Positions 14,421 to 25,949 of a DNA stretch of 64,000 nt are shown here, in pieces (the first letter of the stretch is position 1; each line of letters begins with the position of its first letter). Source of the DNA: Sparassis latifolia (taxonomy: Eukaryota > Basidiomycota > Agaricomycetes > Polyporales > Sparassidaceae). The position numbers and the translations under genes are program-made. A model generated the notes under the pieces. The model saw only the letters and a program-made list of their open reading frames with translations, did not search any database and was not told the origin of the DNA. The stretch spans positions 1,302,001 to 1,366,000 of the forward strand of contig CM031558.1 in the NCBI GenBank assembly GCA_018466975.1, read 5' to 3'.

Positions 14421-14538
14421 CATGATCAGTACGTTCAGTGACTGCAGTGATTATTCATGACTGTCGATACCGATTCCAAGGCGACCACATTCGTAGGCAA
14501 GACAGGTGTCCCCGCTTGAGGGGTGAATTATTCACCTG

Positions 14539-14576
14539 ACAGCAGGTGAATGATGGATCCATCATTCACCTGCTGT
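14539..14576. repeat. Perfect 38-bp palindrome at the centre of the giant inverted repeat
   Basis: The 38 bases are exactly self-complementary around GGATCC (14555-14560), with the axis between 14557 and 14558. Just outside, the arms disagree: the left has a 5-nt spacer and the right about 19 nt before both resume with TGAATTATTC in opposite orientation. There is no unique spacer between the arms. Confidence 0.95.
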
Positions 14577-14699
14577 CCACAGCGGATCGCCGCTGGAATA
14601 ATTCACCCGCACTCAGGCGGGGACACTTGCCTGTCGCGCGCGCCCTGCGAATGTGGTCGCCTTGGAATCGGGTATCGACAATGATCATGTCCGCGAGGC

Positions 14700-16130
14700 A
14701 AAATACGCATTTACTGCATGTCAGGTGTTCCTGCAGAACGTACTGATCATGAATAATCATGAGACTGAATTTCTGCTTGACAATATTAGGTAGTTAGAGC
14801 TCCAACAGTCACAATCAGCGATCAGGCTACTGACACTCAGCATGGGCCTGGCGTGTGCTCCATCGCAGCGATGTTGCTTCTGGCGACATTGGCGACCCTG
14901 ACCTGCGTTGGATGGGACTTTGACACGTTGGCCATTTTGCGCAGAAGACGCTACTACCACACAATGCTCGTCAGAACTACTCCTCAGTACGGGGCAGATC
15001 CTCACTTACCAGTCAATTGAATGGAATCCTTTCTCTTGATACCACGCGGACCACCGTTGCTTTGGTGCGCTCAAGGTTGCTAACCTCCCTAAAATCACGT
15101 CACTCCGCGTTTCTACCTGCAATACTCCTGTGGTCCAACAAATATTTGTCACGGCCCACACCGGCACAGAGCCCCATTCACTACCCCTGCATTCCCTGTA
15201 AATGCCGGTCGCGCGAGACGCCTACGGCCGTGCTGCTCAAGTGATATCAGATGCGTGAGGAGTGGTCGGAGGGAAATGCGAAGATGATGCGAACAAGGCA
15301 TTATTCTCCGCGGCTGCATCACACATTGACGATCGCAGCCTCTTCCGACGTCCTCGCCAGGTGCGAACTTGGAGATGAAATCTGGCGGAAATCCGTGATC
15401 TGATATTCACACCCGCCGTTTATGCTGCTGCGCACTCGTGTCACAATTTATAACCGAGAAATTATTGGGGGGCACATGGGGTATGCCCGTAATATATCTA
15501 CGCTATGCAGAGAGGTTGTATCATCTGCAGCGAGCAACACGTAAGTGCTCATCGTTATAGAACTACTCACCTGTTTCTGACCTTTGGTGCTCTGGCTGCG
15601 GGCGGGCACTCTTCCGAACACCAGCTCCGAAGATTGAATGCGAGGGAAATTGACAAGAACAATGTATTGACGGAGTCGACGACTACACATACCGACCGGC
15701 GCAGACGAACGCGCTGTCGTTGATGCCATTGCTCTAAGGTGTCAAAGGAGTTGGTATCGATGGTAGGCCAGCGTTCAAGCACTGTGAAGCCGCAGATTCT
15801 GAGAGAAATGGAGTGAATTGTAGAGGTGCCGGAGCATGGAAGCGCGTAAAGTCGCCCCCTACTGATTAACCTGCTCCGAAGACCGATGATTTCTTCACTG
15901 CGGATTCAACCTGCCAAAGTGGCCGACTGGAACAGAAGCCACAAACATCGATGCAAGCAGGAACTCACCAAGAGCAGATACTGCCATCTCAATCAGCATA
16001 TCGGTCAGAGCTCAACGACATTGATGAAAGTCTGCGGAGGATGGAAGACAGTGAGGACATCAGCGAGGCGTTCAAGGTATGATGAAATTCGCTGGAGTCG
16101 TGATGAGCTACATGCAGATGGAGCTTGGAC
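14700..16130 (+). pseudogene. Broken inverted copy of the ankyrin/MYND-like gene
   Basis: Mirror of 13064-14420 in the right arm. The MYND half (TGCCAAAGTGGCCGACTGG near 15910) carries an extra base compared with the left copy, and the ankyrin part near 14900-15000 has several indels. Like its partner it begins at the palindrome axis, so it too has no 5' end. Confidence 0.75.
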
Positions 16131-16872
16131 GAAAATGTCTGCACCACATAATTATCCCACATCGCCCTTTCACCACTCTCACGCCTGGAGTCTTGCAACC
16201 TTTTCCTTCGGCCTGTGCATTCTCTAACTTATCGATTCGATATCACGCGCTTTACTTTCATATTTCTTCACCGTCCCACCCCTATTGTACGAATTCTGCC
16301 TTCATTTATTCTAAACTCGAGAAATGGTATGACCATGCGATTTTCCAAATCTGTATGTGTGTATGTTTGTGCGCGTTCTGGCATCGAATGCGGATCCACG
16401 GGACATGATTTACGAGCAGGGTCATTGCAGAACATTGACATCAATCCAGTGAGGACGCACCTGCCACTCGGGGGCGTGTCGAACGTCTTGAAGTCGGGCT
16501 GTGGGCGCGCTGGGAATCAATAAGAAGTGAAATCTCGCTGTATACATCCCTCTGACCGACCGGCACTGTTTACCGATGGGTTTGGCAGATGAATCGATGA
16601 GCAAACGCTGGGTGTGTGGGGGCAGAAGTGTTCAGAATGCACCTCGAATCCATGCAAGACCCACGCACGCACAATCAGCCACATTGATATGCTGCCTTGG
16701 ATACTGGACGTTGGCCGGATGTCGGAGAGGTTTGGACTAGAAACTCCCGCTGTACGGGTTAGGTGAACTCACGGGCGAATTAACCCATTCAACTGTTCAC
16801 TGCACCAATATATTATTCCTGAAAATGTTGGAGCAATAGGACGGGTATCTCGTATGGTGGAATGACAACAAG

Positions 16873-17825
16873 TTATCGCTCTGCGTAGTATTCTCGTCTA
16901 CGGCACAAAAGTCAGCATCTGCTGCGGACAGGTGAGTGTGGTGACAAAGAGACGAAATAATACCCACCAGCTGATGTCTCTTCTCAGCGAGGTTCGCACT
17001 ATGGCTCCGTCTTGATGCTCTTTCCCGGATGTGCAGAAGCTTCTCGTAGAGGTACTCTATCACTTTTGAAAAGGTACGCTGAATCGTCATGTGGTATATG
17101 CAGCGGGCTGGAAGACGCAACATCAGACAGGTGATGCATTTCCCGCACGGGACATTAATTACGATTCACGTCACCGTGCTATAGCCGCACATCGAAGAAT
17201 ACCTGGCATCAGTGAAGGTCAATGGCATGGCATCTCACACAGAAACCATAAGCGTGTGTACACGCACCGAGAAAGCTCTATCGCGCGTCCAGACGATCGG
17301 CATCCTGCGCACGTACAGCTCGATGCAATCGCGATGCCACTCCCCGAGCAAACCAGCTTCGCGCAACTTTTTCTGTGCTCCGCGGGATTTGTTGTCTGCA
17401 TTTCCCGCAATCCTGCGCGCGCAGCCGTCTTTCCACGAATCCACACCATGCGGTGAGGCAACAAAGTCAAAGAACAGACGGAAAAAACATGTGCAAAGGT
17501 CTGCCCGCCTCCGCTCTGAACTTTGTACTGCCAGCACATCGTAGAAAGCACATAAAGCTCTAAATAGCGGTGAGAAATCGGAGCTTTCCACCGACCTCAG
17601 ACAAGGACAGCGCGCGCGCTTCGTTGCCAATGCAGTTTTCCACGGCGCGTTGGACTACGTAGCAGTTGGTCACCTTCGGTGTATATGCACGACCTGTAGA
17701 AATAGAAGACAACCATGGTAAGCATCAATGAAGGAGATCATATCTTGCACCATGAATTTTTATCATGTAAACTCATCCCACGCTACTTTTTTAATTACAC
17801 TTCATCCTCAGGTATTTGGATACAT
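16873..17825 (-). pseudogene. Broken inverted copy of the HD-domain phosphohydrolase
   Basis: Mirror of 11409-12342. Recognisable fragments include KKLREAGLLGEWHRDCIEL. The 5' exon near 17700-17825, the HD region and the RLDAIGAFG region all carry frame-breaking indels. The mirrored start (17823-17825) and stop (16873-16875) are still visible. Confidence 0.85.
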
Positions 17826-18532
17826 ATTTTCTGACAGATGAACGGGATTGGTGGAAGTCGACCCAGAAGGTGAGCCCAGATGCGGCGCGAGGCCATAACG
17901 CGTATTTCTCATGATGCCACGTGCGCCCGCTAGTCTTGGTCAACTAAGCGTATTTTGGCAGTCTCCCACCTTACGGAGATTACTTGCCGCATCACGTGCA
18001 ACCGTGATTCTGTGTATACGCGTCGCGATGTCCAATGCATTTTCTCCTCTTCCTGCAGGAGGGCAGGTAGCTATAGGCTAATGATGCATTATTTTAAGAC
18101 CCTAATTCTAAAACACCACTTCTAAATACAGTTTGCAAAGGAAGGCTAGGAACAGAGCCATGCTGCACAGTCTTGTAGTGAAATGGTCATCTGCCTCTTC
18201 TGCTTTATCAGTGCCTCCAGAGAACATTCCTGGAAATAACAGGCAAGGATTCTGAAGGATATATCACTTGAGCTCTTATATTTGAATATATCAGCCATCC
18301 GGGCTGTGGGTGATAACTTCAGCTTCTAAATTCGTGTGCACAGCTGCGGTTATTTATTTCCTTTTTGGGCGTAAGAGGAGGCCGCCCATGTAAAATCCGG
18401 CGCGACTTGATGCAGACTATACACTAGATATGGATCGACTGTCGTCCATAGCCATATATAGTCGAAAGCAACGGAGACTAGCGCCCGCGTGTTTGCGATC
18501 CCTCCGCAAACCATCCGCAGCGCCTTGACCAC

Positions 18533-20716
18533 ATGGCTGTCTTGAACTCGAATTCATGTCGCCGAACCTCCTTTTGCTCACCGCCGTCGCTAGTCGCAGT
18601 GGGGACCACCGTCGTCCCAGACACGACAAAAAGTTCGTCAAGTAATCTCGGTAAGTCCTGGCCTGCACTCGGGCAACGCGTGTGACGTGTGAAGGTGTTC
18701 GCTCCACGTCTTTTGCGTCCCACCAGGCCTCGGAGATCAGGAAATGCGCGCCTATACGGCGGCTCGGTGCCCTCAAGGTCGAACTCCGAGGCGTTGCAAT
18801 CTCAGTATGCGGCAGGTCTTCAACGTGGCTATTCCCCTTCGGTCTGGGTGGAATTCGTTGTACCGCATTCAACGCTTCAGACGAACATTGCCGCTGGCGA
18901 CGTCTGAACTTATTTTCGCGCGGATGGCAACGGACCCGCTAGTTCTGGGGACGTTCTACATCGAAGCTCGTCAGTATTGTTCATGGACTGCCGCGTACAG
19001 ACGCGGCGTGGCTGACTTCGCGCACCTCTGTCCTCAGGTCCAAATTTCATCACTTACGTTTATTCCGGCACAGATCAACCTAATACCCTGAATACCGCGG
19101 CGGCTTTCGCTGTAGGATCCCCTGGCGCTACCATATGTATTGCCGCGCAGAAGCTGAGTCCTCGTTTCCGTTTGTACACGTAGACAGGAGAGCCCCTTCT
19201 CTTTTCCGGCAATATTCCACTGCATCTCATTCCACACTCGTTCGCGAAACACCGCAGGACAACAACGTTCATTTCGTCATGAAGATTAGGAGAGGAAATG
19301 TTCACGGTCGGGTAATCCACCGTCCTCTACAGCGAGGACTACCATTAGCATCTGCTCTTGTGCGGCCTTGGTATTTTCATGAAGCGCTTCATGCTGTTAT
19401 GGAGAAGACCCACGTGTTCTGGGGAGTGAGACGACCACTCCGGACACTCTCACAATCATTCCTACGGCAGAAAGTCAGCCAAAATGAGCCAGCTCTCGCT
19501 CATCAAGCTTAATATCGCATCCCATGTCCGAAACGAAGTCGAAATCGCAGCATGGATAAAATCAAGACGCCGTCGCTCCCTCCAAAATCCGCAGAGGAAC
19601 CTGTACAAGCAGTTAAACAGTCATCTAAATTATCTGCGTACCCTTAATTTATTTGGTGACTTTGTTCACAATATGTTTCGAATTTTTAAATCTCTGCCCG
19701 GACGCTGATACATTACAACCGCCCATAATCCCGCAGCACAGATGGTCGCGTACGTCTTCCCTCTGTCTTATGATCCGATATCATTATTGACCTGTTATTA
19801 TTTGCTCCATCCAGTATGGCCCGCGTCTTTCTATTCTGCCCTCGTAGCGCCACGACCACGCTAAGCCTGCTTCGCGCACGAAATTCCCCACGAGATTGCC
19901 GACTATTCCAGCCTCGTGCGGGCAGCTACGAAGCGGCAGGCTATGCGGTCGCAATTTCTGACTGTGGGAGGGCATTCGTGCGTCTGTTTTCCTGCTCTTG
20001 CTCTATGCCTTTTGCGGCCAATTTCTGCGGCTCTTCACCTTCTTTACCTACGTTCTGATGAAGAACACCCTACTGACGAATTCCCTTGCGGTTAGGTCGG
20101 GTCAGTGTGTCCAAATTCTGGTGTGGCTGACAGTGAAAAGCTAGCTCTACCGCACGAAAGTATTACATTCATAGGCGTCAGAATCACAACCTGTCAGCTT
20201 CACAACGCGTGGATGCTGAGCCAAATCGGACGCGGCGCTGCAATCCGACAAGCCGCCGCTGGGCTGCTGGGGACGACCGTCCAGTTAGCAGATCGTAAGC
20301 GGCTCCCTTACGGAATATGCGACTCGTGATACGCACGGCGTGTTGCGATTCCCGCAGGTGATACCCCTTCGTCGCTGGTAGGTTCACATGTATATCAGGA
20401 GCTGTTGCTGTACTCCCTACGTATGTTCAAACCCACTGTCAGTCCCACACTGCCGCACTGATACCCGCGTGTCGTGTGATAGATTATTGAAGAAGAAACG
20501 AAGAGCAGGAAGCAGGCACTGCGTGAGCAAGCACGGTTTCCCCATCAACGCCTTCTGCGGCGGATCTCTGTGGACTGGTGCAGTGGACGCTGGCTAGTTC
20601 GGGGCCATGGCGGTGTCTTGTGCATGTTTCTCGTTGCGTAGGTACACTTACGCTCAAACGCGTTGCAAGTCGGATGCCCCAGGCGCTGTGCAGTTCACTG
20701 CAGATGGAACGAAGTA
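18533..20716 (+). pseudogene. Broken inverted copy of the ZIP zinc transporter
   Basis: Mirror of 8573-10714, from the ATG at 18533 to the TAG at about 20714-20716. The first exon has already lost two bases at the position matching CGAACACTCC. The HEIPHE exon near 19860-19900 reads GCCACGACCACGCTAAGCC with an added base and a changed 5' part. The final exon has one extra A. Intron and exon positions are otherwise those of the left copy. Confidence 0.88.
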
Positions 20717-21658
20717 GTTCTGACGTAGACGTTCACTTGTGCCGTGTAAAGTAGCTGCGGCAATCTGTCATCGCAGAGCATCTAGTATTATACTCTTCTT
20801 ACTATTTATTCATTTCCCTTGTACTTGGCCCAGCACCGACAGTCCCTATGAACTTCACGGGATCCTCGGTAGATAGAACGACTGGTGCTGTAGCCCAGAG
20901 TAATGGGATCTTCGTGGGAGTTACATACAGAGTGCATCGAGATCTGCGAGAAGTACTGTACAGCCCGAGGCGCTTCGGGCAGATTTGAGATAATTGCGTC
21001 GAGCTACAGGATCGATAGTTCAAGGCATGAAATAGGATTGCTTCTAGGTGATTCTGAAGTGATGAGGAAGATTAGAGGAGTCGAGGTTGTGAAATTTAAG
21101 GAGGAACGGCATTGCGACGGCTGGTTGATCTAGGTACGGCAGGGCGATGGGGCGAGTTGGCCGAGAACGATGTGTGAAGCGATTAGCCTGCTCCGTTGCC
21201 GCCACACACGCCTGTCCGCCTCCCTTTCCCTCGCGAAAAAACAATCACAAACTCAGCCCAGTCGGCCGTAACATATCATTGCTGTAATCACCTTTCCCCT
21301 GCTTGGTATTCGCCAACGAAAGGTCGTGTGTGCCTCCTTCGTCTCCTCCCCGACACTCTGGCAGAGCCCATCCAAATAGTGAGCTGCTCCGCACTGCGTC
21401 GCCGTTCCATTTCTCATTCTTTCTCCTACTCCTTTTTGCGGGCTGTCGCCGAACCGGGGACCACACCAGGGCGTACGCTTGTACTCATCTGCCTAACCAC
21501 ACCGTCATAGCCGGCGGATTACGTTCCCGAACGACAGCAAATCTCGACTACGTATTTTTGTTTGAGACTCAGCTGTTACGCGTCATCGTCAGTTTCCGCA
21601 ACGCCGCTCCGCGAACGTTCCCTCCCCTCTTTCTCTTCTCATCCCACCGCACTCTCAT

Positions 21659-22273
21659 ATGAGCAACAAGGTCGGTCAACACCACGCGTCGTCTATTTGT
21701 GCTATTCCTATATACGCTCGCAAAATAAAGTCCATTTGTCATTACAAGTCGGAAGACCAGAGCAGTGGGTTTGTAGTGCCGTTGCCCATTTTTATTCCGG
21801 CTCCCGAGTCATTACGCACATCGTACTGACTAATTTCTGTTTATCCCACTTAACTGACATGCTCATATACTATCAGTAAAAAGGAAGAGATAAAACTACA
21901 GATAAATTACTGGAAAGCAGCAACCCTCAAGCTTATGGAAGAAAGGTCTCACCCTTTATCCATCCTATTCCACCGTCCATTCACCAGCCTTGGCCTCTCG
22001 CCGTCTCCTCATGCCTTATGTATTGCATTTTCCTTGCAGCGGGCGATGCGCGGCAAGATCCACTCGATTCATGTGACAACGATCCCCTCAGCGTCGTCGA
22101 CCTGCCACTTCTACGAACTCGACGTGTCGACCCTCGGCAAGGACGGCTGGAGAGCAGGGGCGGAGGCGGGAGTGGAGTGCGGACTATGCGAAGGCCATGA
22201 AGAAAGAGTATCGTAGAGAAAACGGAAACTAACCAAAGGCTATCGCTGCTCCTCACTTCTTTCGGCGCGGTGA
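21659..22273 (+). pseudogene. Broken inverted copy of the Nudix hydrolase
   Basis: Mirror of 7046-7663. The start context is one A shorter (ATGAGCAACAAGGTCGG). The first exon has extra bases near 21710-21740. The second exon, which holds the Nudix box in the intact gene, is largely unrecognisable (21850-21920). The third exon is followable from about 22040 but shifts frame repeatedly. Confidence 0.85.
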
Positions 22274-23309
22274 CCAGCGCGCTGCACCGCCAGGCCGGCC
22301 TGTCTGCACGGGTGGTGGACGACTTCGCTCTCAGGAATGCTGCAGCACCGATCGCGCGCCTGCTCGAAGTCTCGAGCGGACGCTACTCAGCGCGCTATTG
22401 ACCCCCACCCAAGACATTCGCCTCGCCGCCACCGACCGACCCAACGCATTCGCATTGCTTATCATCAAATAGAGCTCTCAACCACATCATCGCTCTTTGT
22501 GCATACCATACACCATCGATGCATATCATAGCCACATCTCTACTTACTCCATGCAGATACCTACCACCACATGTGCACTCTCCTGATCGCCTCCACAATC
22601 CCCGATGCTTAAACTTTCGTGGCTGACTATCATAATAATGGTGTTCGGTCGGTTACCCGACTCCCTAGTTCTTCGTTTCTCAAGTACTAGACCGCCGTTT
22701 CTTTAACAACAGCTAGAAAATCCGTGGGCCTGCAGTCCGCCTGTGAATTTGCGATGCGTATCCTTGATTCTGTGTCTGCTCTATCAGTTCGTACCTGCTG
22801 ATCCATTTCTTTCCCCGTAGGCATATACATATCTCGTACGATTAAAATCCGAGTTAATGCATTGTAGAACTACCCGCTGCGCACATTGCGCGTGCGCTGC
22901 TTCTTATGATTCTGAGCTCTCAGAGCTGAACGCCTCCCAGCCGCGGTGCGCATAAGAGCTCACGATTGTCCGCGATTTCGCGAAAGCACCAGCATATCGC
23001 TCTGTGCACGATTCGCGACACGGAACGATAAGCGGCCCCGTGTCAGCGAATAAATGCCCATGAAAAAAGGGTGAAAGCGGTCATACTTAGGGTAATTTCC
23101 ACCCTGTAATTTCATCCAGAGAATCGGTTGACCTGACGTTGCTTGGGTGAATCCTACACATATATTCGGTGACATTCAGGGTGACTTTCATCTGCTCTGA
23201 CCTTCACAGTGCATCTCATTCAATGCACTATAAGATTGATGTGTGAGCCCTTGCAAAGGTAGCCTTCAATTTGGCACTTACATTTGATACTCCTGAGGTG
23301 AGGACTTGT

Positions 23310-23600
23310 CACTGTGAAGCACCTCTGTGGCAGCAACCTCCGCCTCTTTTCGAGCAACCTTCTTAAACTGTACAGCAGCTTCAATCTTGGCCTTCACTGC
23401 TTTGGTCTTATTTTCAAATGCTGTCTACATATAGCTCTTCATGAGGGCAAGTATCTCAGACCTAGACAGCTTATGACCAGTGAGCACCTTCTTCTCCTTG
23501 ATGATTGACTTCACCTTCTTAGCGTAATATCTGTGCAAGTATGCCTCTATAAGCTGAGGAAGTCGTGTGTTGTTCTTCATCAAGATATTGTTCAATAAGG
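23310..23600 (-). pseudogene. Relic coding fragment, probably from a transposon
   Basis: The minus strand reads as coherent protein with one in-frame stop: pieces include KVKSIIKEKKVLTGHKLSRS and EILALMKSYM before the stop, then TAFENKTKAVKAKIEAAVQF. Lysine/alanine-rich helical segments like this occur in repeated hypothetical genes of agaricomycete transposons. I do not recognise the family. No start or end can be fixed. Confidence 0.4.
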
Positions 23601-24129
23601 TAGTCTATTTGATGGTGACATTGCGCAGTGGTGCCTCTTGCTGTTCAGGTTATTATACTGATTTTTGATCTGCTAAGTTGCATCAGAACCAGGAAAAGAG
23701 ATAATAAATGCAGGACTCACCCTATTTCACTTCATCTTTGCCTCCCCCAATAGGTCTTCCTCATCTGCCATCAGCACATCTTCCTTATCACAAGATGGGA
23801 ACAACTGTTTACACTCCGAGAATTGCTCATGCCATTCTTTGCAGAGCATGAGCAGCATGTCCCTGGACTTACCCTGCTCTTGGGTTTGTCAGAACTGTGG
23901 CTGCTGTGCTTGGAGCCACTCAAGTTTCTCTGAAGTTGCCCACAGTTTTGGAGCATTCACTAACCACATAAGTTAGCACAACATTGACCAGAAGCTATCT
24001 TGCCTATCTGCCTACCTGAGGGGTGGTAAAGGTGAGGTAGTCTCGCTAAGTCACCAGACATTATCTGGCCAGAGCTTCACTTCATTATCGTTCGATGGCC
24101 CTTAGGTGTTTGTAGTGCCCATGTCACTG

Positions 24130-24310
24130 ACAGATCTCTCTTCAAAGCTCTTCAGACTTGTCCTCATCTCCCCTCAACTTGTCCTCATCTCTCTGCAACT
24201 TGTCATCATCTCTCTCTGCTTGGTTTGAGCTTATCGTCCAGTCAAATGTGCTCTCTCCCCGACTTGTTCTCATCTCTCCCTGCTTGGTTCAAGCGTATTG
24301 TCCAGTTGTA
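24130..24310 (+). repeat. Imperfect pyrimidine-rich tandem repeat
   Basis: The phrase ACTTGTCCTCATCTC and variants recur about five times with spacing of about 20-60 nt, together with two copies of CTGCTTGGTT. It looks like a decayed minisatellite or the 5' region of a transposon unit. Confidence 0.5.
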
Positions 24311-24434
24311 TATGCATTCCTAGATTTTGGAGTTTCATAAACTTAGTGGTGTTCATCAATCTCTGATATCATATCATATTTCCCCTGTTTTGGTCTCACT
24401 CACATCTCACTCTAAAGCCCTCCCTCCTCCCACA

Positions 24435-24539
24435 ATGACTGATCAATCACATGGGGCTGACTCCACACATCGGGCACCCTGCAATTGGGCTGAACTCATT
24501 GCTTTTCTTGAGGCAGCCCTTGTATCGGCCAGGTTATAA
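24435..24539 (+). other. Short open frame, possible 5' exon of a decayed element gene
   Basis: ATG at 24435 opens MTDQSHGADSTHRAPCNWAE, then LIAFLEAALVSARL and a stop. The compact N-terminus with a tryptophan-containing segment resembles the start of repeated agaricomycete transposon genes with SANT/Myb-like domains, but it is too short to prove. Confidence 0.22.
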
Positions 24540-25559
24540 CAGAATAAGTTGACTCCTCCATCTCGATGTCATTGTTAGACTAACCATCTTCCATTGTCGA
24601 CTATAGGTCAAGCCTGTGCTAGTTGCAAGCTACTTCAGAGAGGTTAGTGCTCTTTTTATAACTGTCCTTGCCTTCCGTCATCCACTTACCTTACATACTA
24701 AATACCCTCACACCAGCTGGTCCTGTGATTGCTAGACCTCTGCATGTGCTCATACCTATGCCCATGGTTGCTCCCACTGGCTGGGCTGCCACTGCACCTG
24801 TGACTGATTATCAACTCCTGTCCTTATATCTTAATCCTCTGCACATTACCTACAACTTTGATGCTGAAGCACAAGGCTTTCATCTCTACCCTTGTCCTAC
24901 ACCAACATTGGCACTTTAGTATCTGCTCAGTGTAATGTGTGCAGATGCTGTCACATCACATGCAATGTTTTTTATCAATATTTTACAAACGACTTGCACC
25001 TCATCTTGTCTCTAGAAGGATTACAGAAAACTTGCCTGCTAAGAATAGTGGTTTGTGCATGAAATTTCTGTTGCTCATTGTCTTTATGGCACCAGAGTAT
25101 CTTAAGCTTCCATTGCTTGTTAAATGGGTTTTACGACTATCTGGTTTCCTTGCAAACCTCATTTTACCTTGGACACAAAAGTATGTGTCTCTTCTCCACA
25201 ATAAGGATATTGTATTTTAAGTGTGGAGTGATTGAAACACACAATTTGTGTCTCACATAAAGATTCTATCCTATATAGGGAGATATTGTGATCTCATCTA
25301 TCAGCACATACATCACATTTGCCTCTCTTTATGGTCACTTGACGTAGACAATCCCCTCGTTCGCATCAGCGTAAGATCCTGCTTAGTTCCCTTCCTCCTA
25401 TTTCCATAATCGTCATTCATCTGCTAAGCAGATGTTCAATGGACTTCACTTGTTGAGGATTAGATGACAATGAAGAATACAAAATGAAGATGCTGAGTTT
25501 GATCAAAGCATAGAGAATTTTGTTTGTATCTTTTCATTATTATTGTTGATTGTACTTTT

Positions 25560-25949
25560 AGTTACAGTGCTCAGTAGGATGTTTGTAACTATCAAAATGC
25601 TCTATTGATTCTATTTGTTATTTGCTGTATAAATAAGTACAACAATGGCCTAGCTATTATTTCTATTTATTTATTATTCTAAGACAATAGCCTACTATTC
25701 GTAACACTAAGAACTATTGTTCCTATTAATTCAAGTGGCTATTATTCTTATTGATTTACTTAGTTATTGTTTATATTCACTATTATTTCTTTTGAACCTT
25801 CTGGCTATTGAACATTTTTTAAGTATATTTTATAAACAATCTATTGTTATATAGGCACTTATTCATTCTTCTATTATTTTTTTCTGTTGTTCCTGTCTAT
25901 TATGCTTTGAATCCTATTTTTCCCACAAGTTTTAGTATATAAAGACCCT
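25560..25949 (+). repeat. CTATTATT/CTATTGTT-rich degenerate repeat ending at a TATA box, LTR-like
   Basis: Many spaced copies of CTATTATT and CTATTGTT lead up to AGTATATAAA at about 25934. The same arrangement (CTATT repeats, GGCACTT, then AGTATATAAAC) recurs at about 30650-30830, so the two are probably relics of one LTR family. Confidence 0.45.

Larger units (their letters stand above)
6277..14557 (+). repeat. Left arm of a giant imperfect inverted repeat (palindrome)
   Basis: This 8.28-kb arm matches the reverse complement of 14558-23047 over its whole length. Anchor matches: 6277-6420 pairs with 22905-23047, the Nudix region 7046-7663 with 21659-22273, the ZIP gene 8573-10714 with 18533-20716, and the HD gene 11409-12342 with 16873-17825. 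The left arm is the healthy one: three multi-exon genes read through without a frame break. Its outer boundary is where similarity stops, near 6277. Confidence 0.93.
14558..23047 (-). repeat. Right arm of the giant inverted repeat, heavily damaged by small indels
   Basis: Reverse-complement counterpart of 6277-14557, 8.49 kb. Differences are mostly scattered single-base or few-base insertions and deletions plus substitutions, in introns, exons and intergenic DNA alike. Some stretches are locally garbled (for example 21850-21920, where the second Nudix exon should lie). No gene in this arm has an intact frame. Similarity ends near 23047, next to AT-rich DNA. Confidence 0.93.
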
